Shown here: in pieces, positions 16,142 to 23,802 of the stretch
How positions within the stretch are numbered: the first letter of the stretch is position 1
Layout: each line of letters opens with the position of its first letter
Assembly (NCBI GenBank): GCA_947470805.1
Contig: CANIVU010000052.1
Location: 1-60,400, forward strand
Reading direction: 5' to 3'
Length of the DNA: 60,400 nt
Source: Acidobacteriota bacterium
Lineage (GTDB): Bacteria > Acidobacteriota > Terriglobia > Bryobacterales > Bryobacteraceae
Position numbers and translations under genes: made by a program
Notes under the pieces: model-generated
What the model was told of the DNA's origin: nothing
Database searches by the model: none
The model's input: only the letters and a program-made list of their open reading frames with translations

Positions 16142-17320
16142 ATGATTCGCAATCTGATAAACCGATTCATTCGCAAATCTGGAGTCGCAACGCCCGACAA
16201 GTGGCTAAAGGGCGCGCTGGGCGTCGAGGAGTCCTGGGCCGGCGTCGAGATCACCGGTGAAGGCGCGCTCGCGTCCAGCACGGTCACAGCCTGTGTCCGT
16301 CTACTCTCCGAGTCCGTCGCCAGCCTTCCTCTCCACGTCTACCGGCGCACCGATAGCGGCAAAGAGCGCGCGACGGATCACCCGTTATACAAGCTCCTGC
16401 ACACGCGCCCCAATAAGTTCCAGACGAGCTATACTTGGCGGGCTCACATGATGACGAGCGTGTTGCTTACCGGCAGCTCCTACAACGTCATCGAGCGGGA
16501 TCTACAGGGCCGCATCATCGCCCTGTGGCCGCTCGATTCCTCCCGGGTAACCATCAAGGCCGAAGGCGGCGAACTCTTCTACGAGACCCGCATCGGCGGA
16601 GAGCCGCGCCGCTACAGCTACGGTGAGGTCCTGCACGTCCGCGGGCCATCGCTCGACGGGATCGTCGGCCTCTCCGTCGTCAAGCTCGCCAAGCAGGGCA
16701 TCGGGCTTGACCTGGCGATGTCGCAGCACGGAAGTTCCTACTTCAAAAACAACGCGACCCCCACGGCCTATGTGACTACGCCGGTGGCGATGAGCGATAA
16801 GGCAAAGTTCCAATTTTTGGACTACCTGATGCAGCGCTTTGGCGGCGCGAAGAACGCCGGCAAGATTCCCATTTTAGAAAGCGGGATGGAGATCAAAACG
16901 GTGTCGTTCTCCCCGGAGGACAGCCAGTTCCTTCAATCCCGCCAGTTCAGCGTACAAGACGTTTGCCGTTGGTTCAAAGTCAGTCCCCACCTGGTCGGAG
17001 ATCCTACGCGCCTGGCCTACGCTTCGAGCGAAGCCGAATTCAACGCCTACCTGGTCCATTCGCTTTCGCCGCACCTGGTCAACATCCAATCCGAGATCAA
17101 CTGTACGCTGTTGGGCGACGACGCCGAACACCTGGCCGAATTCGACCCCAACGGGATGGCGCGCGGATCGCAGGTTGAACGCTACGCCGCCTATGAAAAG
17201 GGCCTGGGCGGGCCTAATCCATGGCTGACCGTTGCCGACGTGCGGGCGGCGGAGAACCTTCCGTTCCTCCCCGGCACCGACCAGATACCCCAGAAAGAGG
17301 TACCCCGTGTTGCAGCTTGA
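16142..17320 (+). CDS. Phage portal protein, HK97 family
   Basis: 392 residues from ATG 16142. The frame extends upstream to 16085, but that leader contains the hairpin and is unlikely to be coding. Family features are clear: TACVRLLSESVASLPLHVYRR, HPLYKLLHTRPNKFQTSYTW, LLTGSSYNVIERDLQGRIIALWPLD, the YGEVLHVRGPSLDG loop, and the C-terminal clip/stem motif FSPEDSQFLQSRQFSVQDVCRWFKVSPHLVGD. Portals form the dodecameric gate for DNA entry and tail attachment. Normally a large terminase gene sits upstream; none is here. The last 14 bases overlap the protease gene. Confidence 0.93.
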   Translation: MIRNLINRFIRKSGVATPDKWLKGALGVEESWAGVEITGEGALASSTVTACVRLLSESVASLPLHVYRRTDSGKERATDHPLYKLLHTRPNKFQTSYTWRAHMMTSVLLTGSSYNVIERDLQGRIIALWPLDSSRVTIKAEGGELFYETRIGGEPRRYSYGEVLHVRGPSLDGIVGLSVVKLAKQGIGLDLAMSQHGSSYFKNNATPTAYVTTPVAMSDKAKFQFLDYLMQRFGGAKNAGKIPILESGMEIKTVSFSPEDSQFLQSRQFSVQDVCRWFKVSPHLVGDPTRLAYASSEAEFNAYLVHSLSPHLVNIQSEINCTLLGDDAEHLAEFDPNGMARGSQVERYAAYEKGLGGPNPWLTVADVRAAENLPFLPGTDQIPQKEVPRVAA

Positions 17321-17777
17321 TACCCCGCTTGAACTGAAAAGCCTGGACGAAAGCACCGGCGAATTCGAGGGCCTGGCCGCCGTCTATGGCAACGTCGACT
17401 CTCAGGGTGACCGCATCGAGCCCGGCGCCTTCGCCGCAGATGACGGAATCGAAGTGCCGATCCTCTGGAACCACAAGTCCGACCCTATCGGCGTCGGCAA
17501 GCTCACCAACACCCCGGCCGGCGTCGTCATCAAAGGGCGGCTGCTGCTCGATACCGAAGGCGGGCGCGAAGCGTATGCACGGCTGAAGGCTGGCGCCGCG
17601 AAGGGCCTGTCGGTCGGCTTCAAGCTGTTGGATGCCGTCGCGGGCGCTGTACGGCGCATTGTGAGCGGCGCTATCAAGGAGGTGTCACTAACCCCTTGGC
17701 CGGCCAATCCAAACGCGCTGGTGACGGCTGTGAAATCGACGCCGAACCCCTACGCCGAACTCACCAAATATCTGTAA
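17307..17777 (+). CDS. Prohead protease, HK97 family (S78-like)
   Basis: 156 residues from GTG 17307, with AGAGG nearby. Upstream in-frame sequence lies inside the portal gene in another frame. It opens with LKSLDESTGEFEGLAAVYGNVDSQGDRIEPGAF, the usual family start. The catalytic histidine is in LWNHKSDPIG (H56) and the serine in KGLSVGF (S102). IKEVSLTPWPANP near the end is the conserved EVSLV-type strand. It should clip the delta domain of the capsid protein and itself. At 156 residues it is near the short end of the family. It is the last gene of the element. Confidence 0.9.
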   Translation: MLQLDTPLELKSLDESTGEFEGLAAVYGNVDSQGDRIEPGAFAADDGIEVPILWNHKSDPIGVGKLTNTPAGVVIKGRLLLDTEGGREAYARLKAGAAKGLSVGFKLLDAVAGAVRRIVSGAIKEVSLTPWPANPNALVTAVKSTPNPYAELTKYL

Positions 17778-17783
17778 CGACAT

Positions 17784-17819
17784 TCGCCGGGGTCTTTTCT
17801 TCTTTTTCTCCCCCGGCGA
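17784..17819 (+). terminator. Hairpin closing the head module
   Basis: TCGCCGGGG (17784-17792) and CCCCGGCGA (17811-17819) form a perfect 9-bp stem around an 18-base T/C-only loop. It starts six bases after the protease stop. The T-rich tract is in the loop rather than after the stem, so termination is possible but not typical; an RNA-processing or protein-binding hairpin is an alternative. The remaining bases up to the tRNA contain no gene. Confidence 0.45.
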
Positions 17820-17957
17820 TGCGGGGGGCCGTCCGTTAGCGGTCCCCTGCTCCCCTCAGAACTTCGCGCCTCACCATTTTTCACCATTTGCACCACAAAG
17901 AAAGGGCCATCTCTTGGGTTAGCCCTTTGTTTTCAACGCGATACAGCTGATCTGTGG

Positions 17958-17984
17958 TGGCGGAGGAGGAGAGATTCGAACTCT
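17958..17984. repeat. Right attachment site (attR) inside tRNA-Ser
   Basis: Exact 27-bp copy of 7306-7332. It supplies the 3' end of tRNA-Ser, including the encoded CCA, so the tRNA stays functional after integration. The chromosomal side is therefore above 17984 and the element side below it. Confidence 0.9.
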
Positions 17985-18047
17985 CGGTAGAGTTTCCCCT
18001 ACGACGGTTTTCAAGACCGGTGCCTTAAACCGCTCGGCCACTCCTCC
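17958..18047 (-). tRNA. tRNA-Ser(UGA)
   Basis: 90 bases with a long variable arm, as expected for serine. The 5' acceptor strand GGAGGAG (complement of 18041-18047) pairs with CTCCTCC before discriminator G and an encoded CCA (complement of 17958-17960). The anticodon loop reads CTTGAAA, anticodon TGA, complement of 18011-18013. The T arm holds GTTCGAATC. The last 27 bases coincide with the element's attachment site. Confidence 0.95.
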
Positions 18048-18389
18048 GCACTTCCTTAGTTTAGCGGATTGCGCTCCGCTTGGTCCCGCTCCACGGTTGA
18101 ACGTTCGTCGCGATGCGTTTAGCAGACCTGAGGCGGTTAGAGCAAAGGGGCTGGCAGGATCGCGGGTTCCGGCGTGTGCGGAGTTGGCGGTTGTGGCTTA
18201 TCGACGGGGGATCTGATGAAACAGATTGGCCGGGCCGCACCGGTTGAACCGTTCCTTGTAAGCGGCGGCGATGGGGCCCTATGTGAGCCACTGGAAAGGA
18301 ATCCGTACGCGACTGTGCTGGCGATCCGGATGGCGGGTTACTGCGGTCCTGTTTTTGCGGTCGATGGCGGCGGCGTGGGTGGGTGGCCG
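18048..18389. other. Intergenic region between tRNA-Ser and moaB
   Basis: About 340 bases downstream of moaB and upstream of the tRNA. A 76-codon minus frame (18061-18291) has Arg/Ser-rich, shadow-like composition and is not called. The tRNA promoter should lie in the first 60 bases, but no clean elements are visible. Confidence 0.4.
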
Positions 18390-18911
18390 CTAACGGATGA
18401 CTTCCCAGGCCAGGTGTTCCAATTCCGGGGCGAGGAGACGATTCCAGGCCAATTGGACGGCATTGGGGGACCCGGGCGTGGAGACAATGAGCTTGCCACG
18501 GTAGACGCCGGCTGTAGCGCGGGAAAGCATGGCGGCCGCGCCTACGACTTCGAAGCTCAACATACGGAAAATCTCGCCAAAGCCGGGAAGGGGCTTTTCG
18601 ATGCGCTTACTGAGCACGTCGTAGGTGGTATCGCGCGGGGCGATGCCGGTGCCGCCGTTCCACAACAGAATGCGGGCGCTCGTGGCGGCGAGTTCGTCGA
18701 GGACGGCGGCCACCTGCGTAGGTTCGTCCTTAATGAGCCGGTAGGCGGTGACTTCGTGGCCCAAGGCGGTGATTTGTTCGCGGAGCCACTTGGCGTTGAC
18801 GTCGGTCTCCTCCGTGCGGGTGTCGCTGACGGTGATAATGGCGATGCCGATGGGGCCCAGCGACTTGGCCTTTTCGCGATGTTCGTTCGTGCTCTGTGAT
18901 CCCGTGCTCAT
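18390..18911 (-). CDS. moaB: Molybdenum cofactor biosynthesis protein B (MoaB/MogA family)
   Basis: 173 residues. After a short polar leader, [23 protein letters not shown] is the family N-terminus. [20 protein letters not shown] contains the GGTG-x3-RD motif that binds molybdopterin, and the [12 protein letters not shown] and [13 protein letters not shown] segments complete the fold. The protein adenylylates molybdopterin, or is the non-catalytic B-type paralogue. The motif set alone does not separate MoaB from MogA. No other cofactor gene is adjacent. It diverges from the dehydrogenase gene at 18947, with about 35 bases between the starts. Confidence 0.9.
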   Translation of the reverse strand: MSTGSQSTNEHREKAKSLGPIGIAIITVSDTRTEETDVNAKWLREQITALGHEVTAYRLIKDEPTQVAAVLDELAATSARILLWNGGTGIAPRDTTYDVLSKRIEKPLPGFGEIFRMLSFEVVGAAAMLSRATAGVYRGKLIVSTPGSPNAVQLAWNRLLAPELEHLAWEVIR

Positions 18912-18946
18912 TCTTCCAGCGTACGCGATATACTTGCCCGGAACCT

Positions 18947-19729
18947 ATGCAAACAGTCACTCAGTTGTTTCGATTAGACGGCCGAACGGCACTTGTCACG
19001 GGAGGCTCGCGCGGGTTGGGAGAGGAAATTGCGCAGGGCCTGGCCGAGGCGGGAGCCAACGTCTACATCGTCGCGCGACGGGAGAAGTGGCTGCTGCCTG
19101 CGATTGAGTCCTTAAAGGCAGCGGGGGCGAAGTGCGCCGGATCGGTTTGTGATGTCGCTGATCCGGCGCAAGTAAAAGAGACGGTACGGCTGGCGGCGGA
19201 GGAATTTGGGCCGGTGGACATTCTGGTAAACAATGCCGGAGCGACGTGGGGGGCGCCGGCGGAGGAGATGCCGTTGGACAAATGGGACTCGGTGATTGCA
19301 ACCAACCTGACGGGGACGTTCCTGTTCAGCCAGGAGTGCGCCAAAGGAATGATCGCGCGGAAGCATGGACGGATCATCAATGTTGCCTCCATTGCCGGGA
19401 TGCGCGGATCGCTGCCGCGGGGGATTCATTGCTCCGGCTATGTGGCGGCGAAGGCGGGCATTATTGGATTGACGCGGGAACTGGCCTGTAAGTGGGCGCA
19501 GTATGGGATTCGCGTGAACGCGATTGCACCGGGGTTCTTTCCGACGCGGATGACGGAGGGAGTGTTGCCCCATTTAATTGAGGATTTGAAGCAGAATGTG
19601 CCAATGGGGCGTCCGGGGCGGGATGGGGAGATGAAGGGCGTGGCGGTATTTCTGGCGAGCGATGCGAGTAACTATGTGACGGGGCAGACGCTAGCGGTGG
19701 ATGGCGGGTCGACGTCGGTGACGGTGTAA
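18947..19729 (+). CDS. Short-chain dehydrogenase/reductase
   Basis: 260 residues from ATG 18947. The start is chosen because TATACT (18928-18933) sits just upstream and the preceding in-frame residues overlap moaB. Classical SDR motifs: TGGSRGLG (residues 18-25), NNAG (95-98), catalytic S148, Y165 and K169 in GYVAAKAG, and PGFFPTRM after the catalytic site. The C-terminal VTGQTLAVDGGSTSV is typical of gluconate 5-dehydrogenase- and FabG-like oxidoreductases using NAD(P)H. Substrate unknown. Single gene, followed by a structured leader-like region. Confidence 0.88.
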   Translation: MQTVTQLFRLDGRTALVTGGSRGLGEEIAQGLAEAGANVYIVARREKWLLPAIESLKAAGAKCAGSVCDVADPAQVKETVRLAAEEFGPVDILVNNAGATWGAPAEEMPLDKWDSVIATNLTGTFLFSQECAKGMIARKHGRIINVASIAGMRGSLPRGIHCSGYVAAKAGIIGLTRELACKWAQYGIRVNAIAPGFFPTRMTEGVLPHLIEDLKQNVPMGRPGRDGEMKGVAVFLASDASNYVTGQTLAVDGGSTSVTV

Positions 19730-19753
19730 TTGAGTTAGCGCGCGTGTAACAAC

Positions 19754-19834
19754 AACTCCTGTGTTTGGGCAATCGGCGGACGGAGGAGTTATTTCATGGA
19801 GAGAACTAAGGGTCCGGCGTTCGTCGGCTCTTAA
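19754..19834 (+). promoter_or_regulatory. Possible 12-codon leader ORF with sequestered ribosome site
   Basis: GGAGG (19782-19786) precedes ATG 19796 and a 12-codon frame ending at TAA 19832-19834. The Shine-Dalgarno itself lies in AGGAGTT (19784-19790), which is the exact complement of AACTCCT (19754-19760), so a 7-bp stem would hide it. A longer hairpin follows at once. The arrangement resembles a leader peptide or riboregulator. No downstream same-strand gene exists to be controlled, so chance or a small-RNA role must be considered. Confidence 0.3.
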
Positions 19835-19890
19835 ATCTGACTTTCGCTGGCGCCGTTTCCCTCCGCAAATACCCGGCGCCAGCAGATTTT
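19833..19890 (+). terminator. Long hairpin followed by T run, probable terminator of the SDR gene
   Basis: GCTGGCGCCG (19846-19855) and CGGCGCCAGC (19874-19883) pair perfectly. The outer AAATCT (19833-19838) and AGATTT (19884-19889) extend the stem across a seven-base bulge, and the descending arm ends in TTTT. It lies ahead of a convergent gene, where a terminator is expected. The 18-base loop is longer than usual. Confidence 0.55.
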
Positions 19891-20265
19891 CCCTGGAAGC
19901 GTGTTTCTTGAAACGTTGACGCTGACCGGGTTGGCGTTCCGGCCGGGGATATTGCTTTTTTGATGTACAGCCTGCTTTAACGGTTACGCCGGTTCCCCGA
20001 TACGATCGACACGGCTATGCGAAGTACATGAGGCCGAGCGTGACGACGTGGTTTGATTTGACGTTCCGGGGATGGACATGATCTTCTCAATGACCCTTGT
20101 TCCAGGCTGGGTGTACGGTAGCAGAAGTTTGGCTGGCGGGCGCATGCGGTGCCTTAACCTGGGGCGTTAGGTTTATGGGACCGTGGATTCGGGAACATCG
20201 CCGTATCCCAATGAACCCGAAGCCCGCCGCAGAAGCTCGCTCCCACGGCAAGAACAACCCCAACC
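19891..20265. other. Intergenic region between convergent genes
   Basis: About 375 bases. A 62-codon plus-strand frame at 20097-20285 and smaller frames show no homology-like pattern and no ribosome site. Nothing further recognised. The base composition changes from G-rich to C-rich on the plus strand across this stretch. Confidence 0.4.
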
Positions 20266-21786
20266 CTACTTCCCTAAAACGCTAGGCACCAACGGCTGTG
20301 TCGCTTCCAATCCACTAAAATCGTCGTCCCCGCCCACTACCGCACCCTCGTGGTACTCCTCGTCCGCATTGACCTTCCACAAGTCATACGTGGGCCCGAT
20401 CCCCCGCATATCCGCCACAATATTCCGCGCCGCTAAAATCGCCGTCAACATCGAATGGTCCTGGTTGTTATACCGGTGCATCCCGTTCCGCCCCACCAAC
20501 TGCAAATTCGGGACGACCTCTAAAAACCCACGAATCGCCGCAATCCCACGCTCGTAATGTTCGTCATAAACCGGATACGCCTTCGGCTGCCGCACCACGC
20601 ACCCGTCCACAATCGTCTCCAGCCGCGCCAGCCCTAAACTGGCCAGTTCCTTCCGCGCCAGATTCACCAGGTCGAGATCGGGCAGGTTCCACAACCCATC
20701 CCCCTCGAAACAGAAGTACTCCAACCCCAAACAAGTCGTCGCCGCGTCCGGCACCATCTCAGGACTCCAATTCTTGAAGTTCTGAATCCGGCCGACCTTT
20801 ACACGCGGTTCGTGAATGTAAATCCAGTTATCCGGAAACAACTCCGGCTGGGCAACAATCAAGGCAACCGTCAAAAAGTCCCGATAATGAAAATCATCCG
20901 CCGCCGACAACACCTCCGGCGGCGGCGCCGGATCCAGCTTCTGAATCAACTCCCGGATCGGCAGCGAGCTCACAAAATAGGAACCAGCAAACTCCCGCCC
21001 GCCCGCAACCACCGACGTCACTCCAACACCGGGCTCCCAGCGGATCTTGTCCACTCCGGTGCCCATCTCCACAGTGCTGCCGGAGGCCTCCACAATCTCC
21101 CGCGTCCGCTGCCACATCATCCCCGGACCCTTCCGCGGATACTGAAACTCGTGAATCAAAGTCTTGATGGACTTGTCCGCCTTCGAGGCAAACAACGCGT
21201 TTTTCACCACCGACAACAGCGACAGCCCCTTAATCCGCTGCGCCGCCCACTCGGCCCGGATCTTCTTGCACGAAATCCCCCAGACTTTCTCGGTATACGA
21301 CTCGAAAAAGATCTTAAAAAGCCGCCGCCCAAAGCGATTCGAAACCCACGCCTCGAAGTTCTCTTCCGGTTTCACGGGCGCCATCCGCGCCCACACGTAC
21401 GACAACCCGCACCGCACCGATTCAAACAGCCCCAGGCCGACCAACGCATTCATCGGCTCCAACGGATACTGGAAAAACTTCCGCTGGTAGAAGATCCGCG
21501 ACATCCGCGGCCGCGTCAGGAAATCGTCCCCCAACACGTCCCGCCACATCTTGTTCACCGCGCCGACTTTCGTGAAAAACCGGTGCCCACCAATGTCGAA
21601 CAGGTAGCCCTTATATTCGGCCGTCCGGGAAATCCCGCCCACCGTCCGGTCCTTCTCCAGAACCACCGACCGCACGTCCTTCCGCGCCAGTTCGTAAGCC
21701 GCCGTTAAGCCAGCCGGACCTGCACCAAGAATGACCACCGGGCTGGGTAAAGGGGAAGGATTTCGTGGAGCCATCGGGTCCGCCAC
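20266..21786 (-). CDS. FAD-dependent oxidoreductase, amine-oxidase/UDP-galactopyranose-mutase-like
   Basis: 506 residues from GTG 21786, or from ATG 21774. The N-terminal FAD-binding motif is VVILGAGPAGLTAAYELA, then VLEKDRTVGGISRTAEYKGYLFDIGGHRFF, the GG-doublet motif of protoporphyrinogen oxidase, phytoene desaturase and mutase-like flavoproteins. The C-terminal LVGRNGMHRYNNQDHSMLTAILAARNIV is the second FAD contact. The YTEKVWG motif is common in sugar-associated members of this group. It is the last gene of a three-gene minus-strand cluster with a DUF362 and a terpene-cyclase-like protein. Substrate not inferable. Confidence 0.85.
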   Translation of the reverse strand: MADPMAPRNPSPLPSPVVILGAGPAGLTAAYELARKDVRSVVLEKDRTVGGISRTAEYKGYLFDIGGHRFFTKVGAVNKMWRDVLGDDFLTRPRMSRIFYQRKFFQYPLEPMNALVGLGLFESVRCGLSYVWARMAPVKPEENFEAWVSNRFGRRLFKIFFESYTEKVWGISCKKIRAEWAAQRIKGLSLLSVVKNALFASKADKSIKTLIHEFQYPRKGPGMMWQRTREIVEASGSTVEMGTGVDKIRWEPGVGVTSVVAGGREFAGSYFVSSLPIRELIQKLDPAPPPEVLSAADDFHYRDFLTVALIVAQPELFPDNWIYIHEPRVKVGRIQNFKNWSPEMVPDAATTCLGLEYFCFEGDGLWNLPDLDLVNLARKELASLGLARLETIVDGCVVRQPKAYPVYDEHYERGIAAIRGFLEVVPNLQLVGRNGMHRYNNQDHSMLTAILAARNIVADMRGIGPTYDLWKVNADEEYHEGAVVGGDDDFSGLEATQPLVPSVLGK

Positions 21787-21861
21787 GCATACATACCGCT
21801 CACTGCGAGCAATACACGCGCCAGACCCATAATAGCCGCAAAAGCCACCACCGCGCAGTGC

Positions 21862-22824
21862 TTAGGCCAGCCGCAGGTACTGGAACTGTTCGATGAGCTG
21901 GAAGTTGTTCCGTAGCGCCACCGGGTTCTCTCCCCGCTGGTCGATCTGCTCCGCATCAATCGCGCCTAAATCCGCCGCCTGCTGCAGGTATTCGATCTTC
22001 GCCGGGTCAATCCCCATTAACCGACAACACGTCGCGTCAACCGCCATCAAATCCCGGCCAAATACGATCGTGCCCATCGGCTTCGCCACGCCCTGGATCG
22101 GCCCGTTCCCTTCCATCCCCACAATCCCGTCCACAATCGCAAACGTGTTGCGGAAACGCCGGTTCAACGCCACAATCGAATTCGCAATCCCGTAATGGTG
22201 CAACAGGTTCTTCGGCCAGCCGTAAATCGATCCTGGCACCACCCCGAAGAAGTTCTTCATCGACAGCGTCGCCCCCGCCCAATGGTGGGTCTTCATCTTG
22301 GGCAGCGATACAATCAGATCCGCCGCCAGCAGCGTCTCGGAGAAGTAGAACTCCGGGCGCCCCAGGAACGACGAGATCGACTTCACATCGTCCCGGTTCA
22401 GATCCACGAAGTGATCGTCGAGCGCCTTGAACTGCTGCCAGTACCCGGCCTCCTCGGTCAACCCAAAAGTGTCCCGCCGGTGCCCCGGCCCCTCGCCGAT
22501 CGTCACCTCGGCGCCCAGCGAACGGAACGCCTCAAACGCCGCCACAACAACCCGCGGACTGGTGTTGATCGCGCTGGCATGGTCGAACTCCACCAGGTTC
22601 GGCTTCAACAACACCCGCTTGCCCTTCACGCTGGGCAACCCGGCCTGCTCCAACCCGGTCAGGATGAGCTTCGTCAAATCGGCGTCATAGCTCGATGCCT
22701 TCAACACCGATACCGCCGCCCGTCCCGAATACCGGGCCGGCACTTCTGCCTTCTGCGTCGCGCAACCAGTCAACATACTCGTAGCCACCGCCGCATGAAA
22801 TCCACGTCGCGAAACATCCCTCAT
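21862..22824 (-). CDS. DUF362 domain protein, exported lipoprotein candidate
   Basis: 320 residues. It begins MRDVSRRGFHAAVATSMLTGC, which combines a twin-arginine-like RRGF motif with a lipobox-like LTGC, so a Tat-exported lipoprotein is likely. The DUF362 core is seen in KRVLLKPNLVEFDHA, GEGPGHRRDT, LIVSLPKMKTHHWAGATLSMKNFFGVVPG and DGIVGMEGNGPIQG. DUF362 proteins are often iron-sulfur associated, but this one shows no CxxCxxC cluster. Its ATG overlaps the upstream cyclase-like gene by four bases. Function unknown; linkage suggests a shared periplasmic pathway. Confidence 0.85.
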   Translation of the reverse strand: MRDVSRRGFHAAVATSMLTGCATQKAEVPARYSGRAAVSVLKASSYDADLTKLILTGLEQAGLPSVKGKRVLLKPNLVEFDHASAINTSPRVVVAAFEAFRSLGAEVTIGEGPGHRRDTFGLTEEAGYWQQFKALDDHFVDLNRDDVKSISSFLGRPEFYFSETLLAADLIVSLPKMKTHHWAGATLSMKNFFGVVPGSIYGWPKNLLHHYGIANSIVALNRRFRNTFAIVDGIVGMEGNGPIQGVAKPMGTIVFGRDLMAVDATCCRLMGIDPAKIEYLQQAADLGAIDAEQIDQRGENPVALRNNFQLIEQFQYLRLA

Positions 22825-23711
22825 ACGCGAGCGCCAGGGCGCAGAAGCGCATGACCGCCGTTGGGCGCGGAGAGGGCTTCCAGTGCGGTGGCCAATACAT
22901 CTGCCTTTGCCAGCGGACGGTCGTCTTCCGGTAGGTCGACGCCGAAATTACGCAGGCTGACTGCCAGCCACGCTCTGCCCATCCGGGCTCCACACTGTTG
23001 CCACAACCCCTTGGCGCGGATCAGGTCCTGCGACAAATCCGCCTCCCCGCAGGACTGCAAACCCAGCAGCGCCAACGCCGTTGTCTCCGGGTACGACGGA
23101 AGGTCCACGCCCAATGCCGCCCGGCTTCCATAATTCCATCCCCCATCGGCACATCGCCGCCGCAGGATCATCCCTTCGGCCAGCGTCACGCGCCGCCGCA
23201 AAGCACTCGAATTGATCTCCGGCGCGGCCCGCTTTAAAGCCACCAGCGCATGCGAAGTCGGCTCAATCCACGAAACCGTTCCAGGCAGCCATGGCCAGCC
23301 CGCAAACTTCCGGTCGTGCCCCAAATGATTCTCGACAAATAGCCCCAGGAAGCGCGAAAGCGTAGTACTTTCCTCCCCGCGCTGTTCCACGAGCCATTCC
23401 ACCCCTTTCCGAAAAGGTGCATCAAACTGCTTCTTCGCGCAATGCAGCGTTACCGCCAGCGCCGTCGACCAGTGCGATTCGGAGACCTGCTCATTCGGCC
23501 GCCATGAACCATCTGCCATCTGCCACGAACGCATCAGATCCCAGCCGCGCTTCCAATGCGGTTGGTCCATCTGGGCATGCAGCGCCAGGAGCGCATAGGC
23601 GGTCGGCTCCAGCCACGAGCGCTTCCCCGCAAAATAGCCCCAGCCGCCGTCGGCATTCTGGGTGGCGATGAGCGACGCGAGCCGCTCGCTAAGATAGGTC
23701 CCCGGCATCAA
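22821..23711 (-). CDS. Prenyltransferase/squalene-cyclase repeat protein
   Basis: 296 residues, built of alpha-alpha toroid repeats carrying QW-like motifs: LIATQNADGGWGYFAG, LMRSWQMADGSWRP and RRRCADGGWNYGSRA. The repeats DGGWGY and DGSW are those of squalene-hopene cyclases and prenyltransferase beta subunits. At under half the length of a hopene cyclase, and with no DXDD-type protonation motif seen, it is probably not a complete cyclase. No signal peptide is obvious. It is first in the cluster and translationally coupled to the DUF362 gene. Confidence 0.8.
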   Translation of the reverse strand: MMPGTYLSERLASLIATQNADGGWGYFAGKRSWLEPTAYALLALHAQMDQPHWKRGWDLMRSWQMADGSWRPNEQVSESHWSTALAVTLHCAKKQFDAPFRKGVEWLVEQRGEESTTLSRFLGLFVENHLGHDRKFAGWPWLPGTVSWIEPTSHALVALKRAAPEINSSALRRRVTLAEGMILRRRCADGGWNYGSRAALGVDLPSYPETTALALLGLQSCGEADLSQDLIRAKGLWQQCGARMGRAWLAVSLRNFGVDLPEDDRPLAKADVLATALEALSAPNGGHALLRPGARV

Positions 23712-23802
23712 CCCCTCTATCGGACGGGAACTAAAAAATCTTTAGGGGTGTCTATTGACTCGCCATCCGAATTGCGACATCCTCATTCAATTAACAAATT
23801 TT

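Larger units (their letters stand above)
7306..17984. mobile_element. Integrated capsid-encoding phage satellite or minimal prophage
   Basis: A 10.7 kb block bounded by 27-bp direct repeats, with the right repeat inside tRNA-Ser(UGA). Gene order: integrase (minus), XRE repressor (minus), divergent excisionase-like gene, three small early genes including ParB-like, primase N-terminal module, P4-type helicase, two small genes, two unknown genes, HK97 major capsid protein, a small structural candidate, portal and prohead protease. I find no large or small terminase, head-tail connector, tail or lysis gene anywhere between the repeats. Replication plus head genes without packaging or tail genes fits the capsid-forming PICI idea better than a complete prophage, but a decayed prophage remains possible. 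The integrase is frameshifted, so the element may be trapped. Confidence 0.85.

Noticed and set aside
20097-20285. 62-codon frame between the SDR and FAD genes
   Set aside because: Overlaps the 3' end of the flavoprotein gene and has a random composition.
21705-21959. Small hydrophobic minus frame between the DUF362 and FAD genes
   Set aside because: Most of it overlaps the ends of both neighbours in another frame, and no ribosome site is seen.
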